Assembly: GCA_016930055.1 (NCBI GenBank)
Contig: JAFGHP010000020.1
Span: forward strand, 1 to 64,000
DNA length: 64,000 nt
Origin: Candidatus Bathyarchaeota archaeon
GTDB lineage: Archaea; Thermoproteota; Bathyarchaeia; TCS64
Reading direction: 5' to 3'
Part shown: positions 45,291 through 55,436 of the stretch, in pieces
Position numbering within the stretch: position 1 is the stretch's first letter
Layout of the letters: each line of letters opens with the position of its first letter
Notes under the pieces: generated by a model
Databases searched by the model: none
What the model was told of the DNA's origin: nothing
The model's input: the letters and a program-made list of their open reading frames with translations, nothing else
Program-made: the position numbers and the translations under genes

Positions 45291-46289
45291 TTGAGGAAGC
45301 ACGGGGTTTATAACTCGATTTGTGATGTTAAAGGAATTCTTGTTGGTCATTTTACTGATGATGCAATTCTTTCAGGAGTAACTGTAATTATTGCAGAACA
45401 TAATGCAATTGGTGGAGTTGATGTAAGGGGTAGTGCCCCTGGAACATGGGAGACAGATTTGCTTAATTCAATAAATCTTATTGATCAAATTAACGCTGTT
45501 ACTCTAACAGGTAATAGTGTTTATGGGTTGGATTCAGGTGTAGGAGTTAGAAAATGGTTGACAGAAAAAGGATACGGGTATCCTATTGGTACTTTGAAAG
45601 TCCCAATAGCTCCAGGAGCTGTAATTTTTGATTTAAACCGAGGCAAAACTAAGGAACACCTAAACATAGAGTCAGGGTATAAAGCATGTCAAAACGCAAT
45701 TTCTGGTAAAATAACTGAAGGGAATATCGGTGCAGGAACAGGAGCTGTTTCAGGTGGTTTAAAAGGAGGCGTAGGTACAGCGAGTGAAGTATTAGAAAAC
45801 GGAATCACTGTTGGAGCTATCGCTGTAATAAACTCTGCTGGAAAAATATTTTATCCAGAGACAGGAGCAATTTATGCTCGACATCTTGAACTTGGTAATG
45901 AATTCGGTAAATTGAAGTCAAATATTATTCTTGGTACCCCGACTTATTCAATTCCTACTAGCATTGGTGCAAATACTACAATAGGTGTTATCGCGACGGA
46001 TGCAAAATTAACCAAGACTCAATCCAATAAAATAGCTCAAATGGCTCATGATGGAATAGCCAGAGCAATTTATCCATGTCATACAATGGGTGATGGAGAC
46101 ACTATTTTTGTTATGGCTACAGGAGAAAAGAATCTTTCTAATGACAAAATATTAAGAGAAATAACTTTGTTAGGTTCAGTTGCTGCAGATGTATTTGCTA
46201 GAGCTATAGTTAAAGGTGTTTTAGCTGCAGACTCGGTTGGTAAATATAAAAGCTATAAAGACTCATACCCTGATTCTTTTGAAAATTAA
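45291..46289 (+). CDS. P1-family (DmpA-like) aminopeptidase
   Basis: Self-processing N-terminal-nucleophile-like hydrolase family, 332 residues. The diagnostic order is G-H-F-T-D near the N-terminus, D-V-R-G-S-A-P-G-T-W-E-T, L-T-G-N-S-V-Y-G-L-D, and the internal N-T-T-I-G-V-I-A-T-D-A-K-L-T-K whose Thr/Ser precedes the cleavage site, then A-H-D-G-I-A-R-A-I. The TTG start has no strong Shine-Dalgarno. Likely releases N-terminal residues from short peptides. Confidence 0.9.
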   Translation: MRKHGVYNSICDVKGILVGHFTDDAILSGVTVIIAEHNAIGGVDVRGSAPGTWETDLLNSINLIDQINAVTLTGNSVYGLDSGVGVRKWLTEKGYGYPIGTLKVPIAPGAVIFDLNRGKTKEHLNIESGYKACQNAISGKITEGNIGAGTGAVSGGLKGGVGTASEVLENGITVGAIAVINSAGKIFYPETGAIYARHLELGNEFGKLKSNIILGTPTYSIPTSIGANTTIGVIATDAKLTKTQSNKIAQMAHDGIARAIYPCHTMGDGDTIFVMATGEKNLSNDKILREITLLGSVAADVFARAIVKGVLAADSVGKYKSYKDSYPDSFEN

Positions 46290-46326
46290 ATGTTTTGTTT
46301 AGAGGTTATTGTTTTAAAAAATTGTT

Positions 46327-46911
46327 TTATTTCTTTTTCAGTGAAAACTCCAATTTCCTTTTTTGTTTCAAATTCTTTAATTTTTTTTCAATTGGTATTT
46401 TAGTATTAAAAGATATCTCTTCAACTGTTTTGTAATGTATTTTACGAAGTCTCTTTAAAGCTACTCCATAATAAGCTAAACCACCTTTAGTGGCTAATAA
46501 ATATTTAAATCCTTTCCAAGAAGGGCATCGTCTAATTTTAATACTTATTTCGCCGTTATCATTTTTAAATAATTTAAATCTTCCTTCTAATGCTGTTTTA
46601 TTAGGCTCTAACACCAATTGTTGAAGAATATATTTTGAAGCAATACATAATCTTTTAGCTATTATCCAAAATTCTAAACTATGCCCTCCTGGTACTATGC
46701 TGTGTATTAATTCATGTTTAATAAGTTCTTCAACTTTTTTTTGAGGGGTTTTTGCTTAAGAATAAGGTTCACTAATGTATATTGCTTCTCCAGTATTCTC
46801 GCCTTCATAATCGTTACTCTGTATAATAATTATTTCAAGAGGATTTATTTTTCTAAAAGTTATATATTTTTTAATAATATCTTTTTCAATATTAAATAAA
46901 GCTTTAAGCAT
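46327..46911 (-). pseudogene. Zinc metallopeptidase of the YgjP/WLM/SprT kind, interrupted by an in-frame TAA
   Basis: One frame from the ATG at 46911 to 46327 is open except for TAA at 46756-46758. The first 51 residues read like the N-terminal domain, and after the stop comes HELIHSIVPGGHSLEFW, a zincin HExxH with a third His and the S-x-x-F-W helix of YgjP/DUF45 (WLM) peptidases. No start codon lies between the TAA and the zinc motif, so the active-site half cannot be made alone from a normal start. It begins 12 bases after the zinc-ribbon gene and is the last gene of the SPFH operon. Sequencing error, recent inactivation, or readthrough are all possible. Confidence 0.65.
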
Positions 46912-46923
46912 TTAATATTATAG

Positions 46924-47538
46924 TTATGGCATTGCTTCTTCTCTAATCTGAACTGTTGATCCGCAGTTTTTACATTTAATTATTATACCTCTAAGAAACT
47001 GTTTTTTCTCTTCTATACAATCATTACATATTTGACCACATTTTGGACAATGATAGGATACCTTTCCCCATTTTGGGGGCATACCTCCTTTTGCTTCTAT
47101 AAGACATCTATAATCTGTAAAGAAAGTGTCATAGCAATCTCCACATGCTTTAGATATTGGCAAAGTCTCATCTTTTTCTCCTTTTGCTTCTCTTTCTAAG
47201 CAACTTCTACAGGTAATAAACGCATATTTTCCACATAAGGTACAAGCTTCATTTGCTGCCAAAAGACAACTTTTACAAACATATCCTCCAGGGTTTAGTA
47301 ATGATACGCAGTCTTCGCAAAGATCATATTTTCCACAGCGCATACATTTTATTCCAGTACCGGGTTGTATTGGTTTCCCACAAATTGGGCAATTATGTGT
47401 TACTACATCCTGTTTTTGAATGTCTGGTCTAATGAAATGGAAAGAAGTCCCACAGCTTCTACAATAATATTGATCTTGGGAGGTTGTTGTTACTTCGTTA
47501 GATCCACAATTTGGGCATCTTATCATTACTACAGTCAT
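46924..47538 (-). CDS. Multi-zinc-ribbon protein of the SPFH operon
   Basis: A 204-residue protein holding a string of Cys-x-x-Cys knuckles: R-C-P-N-C-G, Y-C-R-S-C-G, C-P-I-C-G-K-P, C-M-R-C-G-K, C-E-D-C, C-K-S-C, C-T-L-C-G, C-R-S-C, C-G-D-C, C-P-K-C-G, C-N-D-C and C-K-N-C-G, enough for several zinc sites. The N-terminal ribbon is a transcription-factor-like C4 type. Three bases separate it from the SPFH gene, so the two products probably act together. In Bacillus, a zinc-ribbon protein and an SPFH protein form a membrane-stress pair (YdjG/YdjI next to PspA). Confidence 0.75.
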   Translation of the reverse strand: MTVVMIRCPNCGSNEVTTTSQDQYYCRSCGTSFHFIRPDIQKQDVVTHNCPICGKPIQPGTGIKCMRCGKYDLCEDCVSLLNPGGYVCKSCLLAANEACTLCGKYAFITCRSCLEREAKGEKDETLPISKACGDCYDTFFTDYRCLIEAKGGMPPKWGKVSYHCPKCGQICNDCIEEKKQFLRGIIIKCKNCGSTVQIREEAMP

Positions 47539-47541
47539 TTT

Positions 47542-48615
47542 TTATTCCTCTTTTTTTGCTTCCCATTTTTCTTTTAGTTTTTTATAGGTTTCTTCACTAA
47601 TTTCACCTTTAGCGAGTCTTATATCAAGACCATCAAGAACCTCTTGTATGTTTTCTTTATTTTTTGTATTTTCCTTTTCTTCTTTTGGTTTTGATATATT
47701 TGTATTTGCATCTGAATATTTTGGGAACATTTGTTGTAAAGAATTCTTAATATCTTTGGGTATGCTATTATCTTTCATTAATACGCCAAAAAATACAAGG
47801 GGCATAAGTAAATCGCCTCCAATTAATGAGCCTTCTCCACTTGGTTTTTCTGCATATTTCATGAGTGCTTCAGCTGCTTTATATTGAACAGGATCTACGC
47901 CAGCTTCCCGCATTTTTCCTAGAATTTGCGCTGTAGCGGTTCCAGTCTGAATTAATGCTTGAGCTTCTTTAGAGGCTATTAGGGGTTTTCTTAATGCACT
48001 TATTACATCATCTGGTAAAAGAAAATTTGGGATTTCAACGCTTCTAAACTCAAGACCGATATCACCGAACATTTCATCAAGTTTAACACGTGCAACACTA
48101 ACGAACATGTCTCTTTCAAGGTATAATGATTGAACATCGTAATGTCCCATTTCTGCTCTCATTATACTGTTTAGTTGATCTCTTAAGAAAACTTCAAGAT
48201 CATTTGAAAAATACAGTTCTTTAGCGGTTACTAAATTTATAATAAATTTTTCTGCGTTCGAAACACGTAAATATACTACACCATTAGCTCCTAATTCTAC
48301 TCCATCTGATGTTAAAGTTCTTAGACCAAATCTTATTCTTTGTATTCCAGTATCTACCCAAATAAAATCCATTTTTCCTACTACAGGCATTCTTGAAAGA
48401 AGCCACCTACCTGGAGGAACCACTGCATAAAGTTTTCCGTCTCTTAAAAAAATTCCTGACTCATACTCCTTAACTAAAACAACTTTAAGGAACCTCATTT
48501 GATTACTTGGTAAATGATATATTAATCCTGGATTAAGCATATGATTCCATTCAGTATGACTTCCGCCCTTCTCATTTGCTGGAATTATCCCTAATGCTGA
48601 TAGAATGCTTGACAT
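47542..48615 (-). CDS. SPFH / band-7 family protein
   Basis: Membrane-associated scaffold protein of the stomatin/flotillin group, 357 residues. The SPFH domain lies at about residues 40-210 (V-L-V-K-E-Y-E-S-G-I-F-L-R-D-G and V-V-P-P-G-R-W-L-L). A helical region with E-A-Q-A-L-I-Q-T-G-T-A-T-A-Q follows. The C-terminal tail is charged. There is no strong N-terminal membrane helix, as in the YdjI/virion-core-like branch. It sits one base after the helical gene and three before the zinc-ribbon gene. Confidence 0.85.
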   Translation of the reverse strand: MSSILSALGIIPANEKGGSHTEWNHMLNPGLIYHLPSNQMRFLKVVLVKEYESGIFLRDGKLYAVVPPGRWLLSRMPVVGKMDFIWVDTGIQRIRFGLRTLTSDGVELGANGVVYLRVSNAEKFIINLVTAKELYFSNDLEVFLRDQLNSIMRAEMGHYDVQSLYLERDMFVSVARVKLDEMFGDIGLEFRSVEIPNFLLPDDVISALRKPLIASKEAQALIQTGTATAQILGKMREAGVDPVQYKAAEALMKYAEKPSGEGSLIGGDLLMPLVFFGVLMKDNSIPKDIKNSLQQMFPKYSDANTNISKPKEEKENTKNKENIQEVLDGLDIRLAKGEISEETYKKLKEKWEAKKEE

Positions 48616-48616
48616 T

Positions 48617-49132
48617 TTAAACCTCCGAGAAACCTGTTCTTGAAAGTCGTTCTCTTTCCAATAAAAGTTGGTCTAATGGTTGAAGGCTACGTTTAATTTC
48701 GATATTATTAAAATTTTCTTCACCTAGAAGATTTTCAGTATAGGTTTTTAATGAAGAATATAATTTTTCTGAATGTTGAACAATAGAGTCATCTATGTCA
48801 ATAATTTTTTCAAGAACCTTTTTATCAATTTTAATAGGACTCATCATCGGAAAATAGCTGTATGCTTGTGTTTTTATTCGATCTTTAACTAAATGTATAT
48901 CTTTTCTAGAATCTTCTAAACTCCTAATTAATTCTCTATTCCTTTTATCAACTGCTCGTTTTAAAAGATTGTTTAATGAAGACTCACACTCTGTCAAATA
49001 TTTGACAGCTTCGTCTCGGACACTTCTATCCCATTCTCTTAACTCTTCTTCTATTTTATAATGACCATAACCTGGTATGAATTCTAAAATCCTTTTCCGT
49101 AGAGTCATTCTTTTTGCTTTTTCTACAACCAA
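48617..49132 (-). CDS. Helical protein of the SPFH operon, function unknown
   Basis: A 171-residue almost all-helical protein, R-K-R-I-L-E-F-I-P-G-Y-G-H-Y-K at the N-terminus, then long amphipathic helices with regular Leu/Ile spacing. PspA/ESCRT-III-like coiled-coil is a tempting comparison but no sequence signature supports it. It directly precedes the SPFH gene by one base. Confidence 0.65.
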   Translation of the reverse strand: MVVEKAKRMTLRKRILEFIPGYGHYKIEEELREWDRSVRDEAVKYLTECESSLNNLLKRAVDKRNRELIRSLEDSRKDIHLVKDRIKTQAYSYFPMMSPIKIDKKVLEKIIDIDDSIVQHSEKLYSSLKTYTENLLGEENFNNIEIKRSLQPLDQLLLERERLSRTGFSEV

Positions 49133-49222
49133 TTAAATCCAATCCTTATAATATAAAATTAATATAATATGAATTAACTTAATTAGATTTTATGTGAATT
49201 ATAAAAATATTTTAAAATTTTT

Positions 49223-49534
49223 TTATCTTCTAACAATTATGAAAATAATTATTAAAGCAATGACTGCAATTATTTGAAAAATTTTTATTAAGGTACCATT
49301 CCTTTCCCAAATTAATAATTTGCCATTTAATACTTCTAATGGGTTTTTCGAAATTAGTAAACGGTATAAATATTTAGCTTCTTCAATTGTGTATAGTCTT
49401 CCATCAATTTCTAAATTACCTTTCTTAGTGATTCTGAATTTATGGCCTTTTATCCATACTTGGTCAATAAACCTAGTTTTTAGCCATAATTCAAAATCCT
49501 CTATCTCAGGTTTTTCTTGATACATTTCTATCAC
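49223..49534 (-). CDS. Small tail-anchored protein of the SPFH operon
   Basis: A 103-residue protein with a soluble N-terminal part (W-L-K-T-R-F-I-D-Q-V-W-I-K-G-H-K-F-R-I) and one C-terminal hydrophobic helix (about residues 80-100) ending in V-R-R, typical of a tail anchor. It overlaps the stop of the UPF0182-like gene by four bases. No family is recognised. Confidence 0.6.
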   Translation of the reverse strand: MIEMYQEKPEIEDFELWLKTRFIDQVWIKGHKFRITKKGNLEIDGRLYTIEEAKYLYRLLISKNPLEVLNGKLLIWERNGTLIKIFQIIAVIALIIIFIIVRR

Positions 49535-52287
49535 TTTATTTTTATACTAATATAATGGAGTTCGTTCACTCCTTTTTGCGTAGTTTTGAATACTCCATAA
49601 TTTAGTATATTTTCGTTGCTTATCCATTTATATACATCGGGACCATAAATTTTAACCTTGTTTTCAATGAAATTTAATACTACGTTTTCCATCGTATCTT
49701 TTTGTTGAAGATTAATGTATGTTATATTAGAGACTTGTATGAATACTTCTGCATTAATTGCAGTTACGTTAATAGGTGTGTAACCATTTTCTGTAAAAAT
49801 GTTATAGGTATCATTGATTCTTTCTTCTTCACCTGGTTGTACGATTGGTGCTTGTTGAGTTAGACTATAAAATGCTACTGAGGAGTCAATACCTATTGCT
49901 ACATCTCTAGTTAAAGCATCTACAACACCTATAAAGGGCATCTTTGAAATTATTCCTCCTCCAGAAGTTATGTAAACGGGTATAAAATAGTATAATTTTT
50001 GATTAATTCTATAGAGTAAAACATTGCCTAACTTATAGTTACTACCAAAAAGTGTAAGCTTTTCACGAACTTCGCTGTTTGTTTGGAATGCACTAACTGC
50101 TCCTGTTGGTCCAATTAATGATGATGTTCCATTGCCTGATGTTACTTTTAAAAGTTGTATCTCACCAAGTTTTGTACCACTTCCTATAATATACATTCCT
50201 GCAAGGTTTTTTCCTGCTGAGCTAACATATTCAGCTAATTGGACTCCAACAAATAATACTTGATTATCTTCAGTTAATAGAATGTAGTTGACTTCTGTGC
50301 TAGGTGGTCTTTCGAAAAAGTCTGATCCTGAACGCCATACATATGGGTCTGACACATGATAGACAAAATCAATGTCGAGCTGTCCTTTTATGTCAAACAT
50401 TACACTACCAAGTAATGCTTCAGGGTATCTTAATTGAGGTACTAACCATTCTGGTATGGATCCCCAATTTGAATAATAATTTTTGTAAAAGGTTGCTAGA
50501 AAACCATCATCTTCTCCTACAGTATAGCATGACATTTCGCCATCTTCCACATTAACTAAAATTACTGCAAAAAATCTGTAATAATCACTTGCTACGAATC
50601 TTGAATTCATCTTATATTGTATGTAAACTTGTATCGCATAATATACAGTATTATTATTTGCTACAATATAGGGATCTGGATCAATTTTTAATCCATCAAT
50701 TAGAATTTTTTCAGCTCTATTCACAATATCTCTGTTATATAACATCTCAATTGATTCTTGTGGAGGTGCAAAAGCAAATCCGAGCTGTCCTTGAGCTAAA
50801 AACCACATCATTCGTTGCCATCCTGAGAGAGTGTAATCTGATTCTCCACGATAGGTGATGTTTTCAACTTCGTTGAAGCCTTTTACTTTAATATAAACAG
50901 TATCAGATATTTCTTCACCATAATATATTTCAGGTTCTTTTGTCAAATGTAATGCTTCTGTGATCGGAACAGATTCGCCTGAATGACTTTCAATAGCAAA
51001 AATATTCGATGCATGGGTATAAATTAGTTGATGGCTGATCCAGTCTTCACTTGGATATTTAATTGTAGTTGGTGAAATCCAGTATTCTTTTCCGTAAACA
51101 TATACTATATCTGGTGTAATAATTTTTAGCCAATTTACTGGTATTAAATTTACCATTCGAGTTAAAGCAGATTCATAATCCCATTGCCTAACTACGCTAA
51201 GTATTTTTGTTTCATTCCCAACCGGATAATCTTCTATTGGACGAGTTACAATTGAATCAATACCTGATGCCCATTGTGTAGCATCAATTTGTTTTGATGT
51301 AAAAGGATACCATTCATAGGCTACCCAATTGTTGTTCCAATTAAAATTATATAAAGCAATTATTCCAGCATTTATAGCAATAATCCCAATCAGAATAATA
51401 ATTGAACCTGTTACAATAATATTTTGTCTTCTTAATTTAGTAAACTGAAGAGGTGTTACCCCTCGATCAAGCAAAATAGATATTAAAATGAAACTGAATA
51501 ATAGTGTTAATGCAATATAATAGTAATGAGGGGTAGTTATGTCCATCCTCCAGTAAGGAGAATCAAATATAAATGCCAAGGTTATTAAAGAGAAAATTAT
51601 GAAGATATTTCTCATTCCAGTGGAATACTTTGCGTTTATAAATTCTTTAATTGATTTTAAAATTAATCTTAACGAAATTACCCCAAAAACAGTCAATATT
51701 AAAATGAATATTAGTCGATATTGTACTTCCATTGTTGGCATTAAATTAATTAATTCTCCACTTGTTACAGGTTGTATTGCTAATAAAAATATTCTAGGGA
51801 CGAGAGACCAATCACCTATACCACTTATAATCATATAAAAAATATTCATAAAAGGACCAATAAACGGAATTCTCATAGAAGAAACCATTAATGAAAAAGC
51901 TAAGAACCATTTAATTACTTGCCAAAATAACCATAGAAGCTTTTTTTGTTTTAACACAATAGTTGGCATTGAAAAATTTGTAGGAATGCCTGAAGTTGCT
52001 GCTGTAATTTTTATATATTGTTGAATGCTGTTATAAACTTCGAATAAATCACTTTTACCTATTATTGGATTAATTGTTAATAAAGCCAAAAAGCCTGCAA
52101 TGAGAAAAAGGTAATTATTATAAAAGACTGTTTGAAACCAATTTATATCTGCTTTTTTAAAATACATTGTTTGATTAATATTAAAATCTAGATAAACATA
52201 AAGCCCGAAAAAAATTGTTATTAGTAATAAAATGGACAGTATTATCCAAATTTGATTACGTTTAATATACCCAGGTTTTTTAAACAA
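49531..52287 (-). CDS. UPF0182-family large membrane protein
   Basis: 918 residues: about seven hydrophobic helices in the first 310 residues, then a large extracytoplasmic domain. The segment L-I-G-P-T-G-A-V-S-A-F and the K-L-T-L-x-G-(S)-N-Y-x-x-G-N-V-L-L-Y-x-I-x-x-x-L-Y-Y-(F/V)-x-P-x-Y-(I/V) stretch match UPF0182 (COG1615) proteins, known mainly from Actinobacteria, cyanobacteria and some archaea. Function is unknown. It starts the minus-strand operon that runs through the SPFH gene. Confidence 0.75.
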   Translation of the reverse strand: MFKKPGYIKRNQIWIILSILLLITIFFGLYVYLDFNINQTMYFKKADINWFQTVFYNNYLFLIAGFLALLTINPIIGKSDLFEVYNSIQQYIKITAATSGIPTNFSMPTIVLKQKKLLWLFWQVIKWFLAFSLMVSSMRIPFIGPFMNIFYMIISGIGDWSLVPRIFLLAIQPVTSGELINLMPTMEVQYRLIFILILTVFGVISLRLILKSIKEFINAKYSTGMRNIFIIFSLITLAFIFDSPYWRMDITTPHYYYIALTLLFSFILISILLDRGVTPLQFTKLRRQNIIVTGSIIILIGIIAINAGIIALYNFNWNNNWVAYEWYPFTSKQIDATQWASGIDSIVTRPIEDYPVGNETKILSVVRQWDYESALTRMVNLIPVNWLKIITPDIVYVYGKEYWISPTTIKYPSEDWISHQLIYTHASNIFAIESHSGESVPITEALHLTKEPEIYYGEEISDTVYIKVKGFNEVENITYRGESDYTLSGWQRMMWFLAQGQLGFAFAPPQESIEMLYNRDIVNRAEKILIDGLKIDPDPYIVANNNTVYYAIQVYIQYKMNSRFVASDYYRFFAVILVNVEDGEMSCYTVGEDDGFLATFYKNYYSNWGSIPEWLVPQLRYPEALLGSVMFDIKGQLDIDFVYHVSDPYVWRSGSDFFERPPSTEVNYILLTEDNQVLFVGVQLAEYVSSAGKNLAGMYIIGSGTKLGEIQLLKVTSGNGTSSLIGPTGAVSAFQTNSEVREKLTLFGSNYKLGNVLLYRINQKLYYFIPVYITSGGGIISKMPFIGVVDALTRDVAIGIDSSVAFYSLTQQAPIVQPGEEERINDTYNIFTENGYTPINVTAINAEVFIQVSNITYINLQQKDTMENVVLNFIENKVKIYGPDVYKWISNENILNYGVFKTTQKGVNELHYISIKIK

Positions 52288-52476
52288 TCATAATAGCTCC
52301 TATCTGTTATTATCTAATATTATATGATTGCATATGTACTTGTATTTTATTAATATCTCTATTAAAGAATATTTGATAAAGATATTTATATTAATTACAA
52401 ATTGTACTTGTTTCAAGAGCTTATTACTACTGAGTTGGATTTAAAAAGTAAGTTTTAGTCACCTTTTTCGATATTA

Positions 52477-53745
52477 ATGGATGAATTAAAAAAAATATTT
52501 AATCAGAATCTTGATGATGTTTTAAATAAAATCAATATTGAAAGCGTAAATATTGAAAAGAAAGTCATTAAATGGCGTCGAATAATTCATCAAAACCCGG
52601 AACTGGGTAACAGAGAATATAAAACAGCTGAACTCGTTGCTCAACATCTTGAAAAAATAGGATTAGAAGTTACTAGAAATGTTGCTTATACCGGTGTAGT
52701 TGGTCTTCTTCGTGGAAATAGATCTGAACCTGTAGTGGCATTAAGGGCAGATATGGATGCTTTACCTATTAAAGAAGCACTTGATTTACCTTTTTCTTCT
52801 AAAATAACTACAATTTATAATGGTGAAGAAGTGCCAGTTATGCATGCTTGTGGACATGATGCTCACACTGCAATTTTAATGGGCGTTGCAGAGGTTTTAT
52901 CTAAAATATCTTCAGATATTCCTGGCACTATTAAATTTATTTTTCAACCATCAGAAGACAGTCGACCAGATGGCGAGGAGGGAGGAGCAAAATTAATGAT
53001 AGATAAAGGAATCCTTGAAAACCCTCAAGTTAATGCAATTTTTGGTTTACATGTTGTTCCTTTTCCAGTTGGAAAAATCGGTGTACGTGAAGGGGGTTTA
53101 ATGGCGGGTGTTGATAATTTCTGGATAAAAGTTAAAGGTAGAGCAACACATGGAGCAATGCCATGGACTGGAATAGATCCAATACCTATTGCAGCTCAAA
53201 TAATTCTTGGTTTACAGAACATTATTAGTAGACAAATAGATTCAACTCAAGATTCTGCAATATTAACTATCGGAAAAATTCATGGCGGAGAGCAACCTAA
53301 CATGATACCAAATGAAGTACAAATTATAGGCACGGTTAGAACTTTTAATGAGGCTTTAAACTCTTTCATTAGAAAAAAGATAGAATTAATTTCTGTGAAT
53401 ATTGCAGACAGTTTTGGTGCTTGTGCTGAGGTTACTTTTTCCAACGAAAAATCACCAGTGACTTATAATGATGCTGAATTAACAAAAAACATGTATCCTT
53501 TCATTGAAAGAGTTGTTGGTAAAGAAAATATTTTCAACCCAAATCCAATACCGGTTGGTGAAGATTTTGCTTATTATCAACAAAAAATACCTGGACTTTT
53601 TCTTTTACTTGGTACAGCCCCTATAGATGAACATTTAGTTGCATTGAACCATTCTCCTTACTTTTACGTTGAAGAAAGCGGATTAATACAGGGAATAAAA
53701 ACTCTATCTTATTTAGCATATAGTTGGTTAGAACAAAAAAAATAA
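52477..53745 (+). CDS. M20-type amidohydrolase (hippurate hydrolase-like)
   Basis: Di-metal hydrolase of 422 residues. R-R-I-I-H-Q-N-P-E-L-G is the family start, V-A-L-R-A-D-M-D-A-L-P and H-A-C-G-H-D-A-H carry metal ligands, and E-E-G-G-A follows. G-K-I-H-G-G-E-Q-P-N-M-I-P is the later element. It likely deacylates N-acyl amino acids or indole/hippurate-like compounds. It is divergent from the UPF0182-like gene, and the 188-base region between them contains TGTACTTGT twice. Confidence 0.9.
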   Translation: MDELKKIFNQNLDDVLNKINIESVNIEKKVIKWRRIIHQNPELGNREYKTAELVAQHLEKIGLEVTRNVAYTGVVGLLRGNRSEPVVALRADMDALPIKEALDLPFSSKITTIYNGEEVPVMHACGHDAHTAILMGVAEVLSKISSDIPGTIKFIFQPSEDSRPDGEEGGAKLMIDKGILENPQVNAIFGLHVVPFPVGKIGVREGGLMAGVDNFWIKVKGRATHGAMPWTGIDPIPIAAQIILGLQNIISRQIDSTQDSAILTIGKIHGGEQPNMIPNEVQIIGTVRTFNEALNSFIRKKIELISVNIADSFGACAEVTFSNEKSPVTYNDAELTKNMYPFIERVVGKENIFNPNPIPVGEDFAYYQQKIPGLFLLLGTAPIDEHLVALNHSPYFYVEESGLIQGIKTLSYLAYSWLEQKK

Positions 53746-53779
53746 AAAAATTAATTTTTTAAACTAAGTTAAAAAGAAT

Positions 53780-55426
53780 TTACTCGTCGTAATCGCTTGC
53801 TCCGGGTGCTCCACCGGGGCCTCCTGGGCCACCGGGACCGCCACTACTCTTTGCTGCTACTACGTCATCGATTCTCAGAATCATGCTAGTGACTTCTAGA
53901 CCTGATTTGATTGCTTGTTTCTTTACAACCATTGGTTCTATTACTCCTTCGTTTAGCATGTTTTTTACTCCTCCTTCGAAGACGTTTACACCCATAACTA
54001 TACCGTTTTCATTTTCGTGAGCTGCTTTCATTGATACTAATGTGTCCAATATGTCTAATCCTGCGTTTTCAGCGAGTGTTCTTGGTATAACTTCTAAAGC
54101 ATCTGCAAAAGCTTCAATAGCTAATTGTTCTCTACCACCAATTTGACGTGCGTAACTTCTAACTTCTTTAGAGAGCTCCATCTCGATAGCTCCGCCTCCT
54201 GGAACCATCTTAGGTACTTCAGCGACATCACTTACTACATATAATGCATCATTTAGGCTTCTTTCTGCTTCATCCATCATTCTTTCTAATCCTGCACGTA
54301 TAAAGATTGCAACTGATGAGGGGTTTTTACATTCTTCTACAAAGATCATTTTTTCGTTGCCAATTTTTCTTTCTTCAACTAGTCCACACACACCTAAATC
54401 GGAGGTTTTTAAGTCTGCTAAGTTATTAATCACTTTTCCACCCGTAGCTTTGGCTAGTTTTTCCATGTCGCTTTCTTTTAGACGGCGAGCTGCCAGCATA
54501 CCACTTTTAGATAGGTAATGTTGAGCTACATCATCGATGCCTTTTTGACAGAATAATACGTTTGCTCCGGAACTTACGACGGTGTCAACCATCTTTTTTA
54601 GCATTAATGCTTCTTGGTCAAGGAAAGCTTTGATTCCTTCAGGGGTTCTTATTCTGATTTCTGCGTCAATTTCTGTTTTCTCGATCTCTATTGCTGTATT
54701 TATTAAAGCAATTTTAGCATCTTTTATTTTTTTGGGCATTCCATCATGTACAACTTCTTTATCGACAATTATCCCGCTTATCAATTTAGTTTCTTGAAGA
54801 CTTTTTCCTTCTTTTTTGACTATTTGAATATTATCCACGTCTGCTATTGTTTGTCCGTCTCTTTTCTGAACGATTTGTTTTATTGCATCAACAACTATCT
54901 CTGAGAGGTGATCTCTATCAGTGGAGACTGTTTTACTCCTCATCGAGGTACTGGCTAATTTTATTAAGGTATCTCTATCATCCAAGTTAACGTCTAATGC
55001 TATCTTTTCTAGGTATTCCAATGCTTTATCGGCTGCTTTCTGATAACCAGAGATAATGATTGAAGGGTGGATCTCTTGTTCAAGAAGACCATCTGCTTTT
55101 TTGAGTAATTCTCCTGCAAAGATTACTGCGGTTGTTGTTCCATCTCCAACTTCTTTGTCTTGAGTTTTAGCGACTTCAATAACCATTTTTGCTGCTGGGT
55201 GTTGTACATCGATCTCTTCAAGGACTTTTGCTCCATCGCTCGTTATTGTTATATCTCCTAAACTATCGATTAGCATTTTGTCCATGCCACGTGGTCCTAA
55301 AGTGCTTTTTAATACTTCAGCAATTATTTGACCAGCCATCATGTTACTTCTACGAGCTTCTTTTCCTCTATTTCTTTTAGTGTCTTCTTTTAGGATTATT
55401 ACCGGTTTTCCACTCATGCTTGCCAT
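53780..55426 (-). CDS. thsB: Thermosome subunit (group II chaperonin), downstream copy
   Basis: ATP-driven protein-folding cage subunit, 548 residues. The ATP-site motifs are [24 protein letters not shown] and the late G-G-G-A-I-E. The tail ends G-G-P-G-G-P-G-G. An in-frame ATG at 55546 would add 40 residues lying in the upstream subunit's C-terminus and is rejected; ATG at 55426 has GAGGTGA just before it and gives the family N-terminus ([10 protein letters not shown]). It is ten bases after the other subunit. Confidence 0.95.
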   Translation of the reverse strand: MASMSGKPVIILKEDTKRNRGKEARRSNMMAGQIIAEVLKSTLGPRGMDKMLIDSLGDITITSDGAKVLEEIDVQHPAAKMVIEVAKTQDKEVGDGTTTAVIFAGELLKKADGLLEQEIHPSIIISGYQKAADKALEYLEKIALDVNLDDRDTLIKLASTSMRSKTVSTDRDHLSEIVVDAIKQIVQKRDGQTIADVDNIQIVKKEGKSLQETKLISGIIVDKEVVHDGMPKKIKDAKIALINTAIEIEKTEIDAEIRIRTPEGIKAFLDQEALMLKKMVDTVVSSGANVLFCQKGIDDVAQHYLSKSGMLAARRLKESDMEKLAKATGGKVINNLADLKTSDLGVCGLVEERKIGNEKMIFVEECKNPSSVAIFIRAGLERMMDEAERSLNDALYVVSDVAEVPKMVPGGGAIEMELSKEVRSYARQIGGREQLAIEAFADALEVIPRTLAENAGLDILDTLVSMKAAHENENGIVMGVNVFEGGVKNMLNEGVIEPMVVKKQAIKSGLEVTSMILRIDDVVAAKSSGGPGGPGGPGGAPGASDYDE

Positions 55427-55436
55427 TTTTTTCACC

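Noticed and set aside
46756-46758. Stop-codon recoding (selenocysteine or pyrrolysine) in the metallopeptidase gene
   Set aside because: The codon is TAA, which is not used for either amino acid, and no recoding structure is apparent.
52335-52411. Repeat TGTACTTGT at 52335-52343 and 52403-52411 between the UPF0182-like and M20 genes as an operator pair
   Set aside because: A 9-base direct repeat is short, AT-rich surroundings make chance copies likely, and neither copy shows dyad symmetry.
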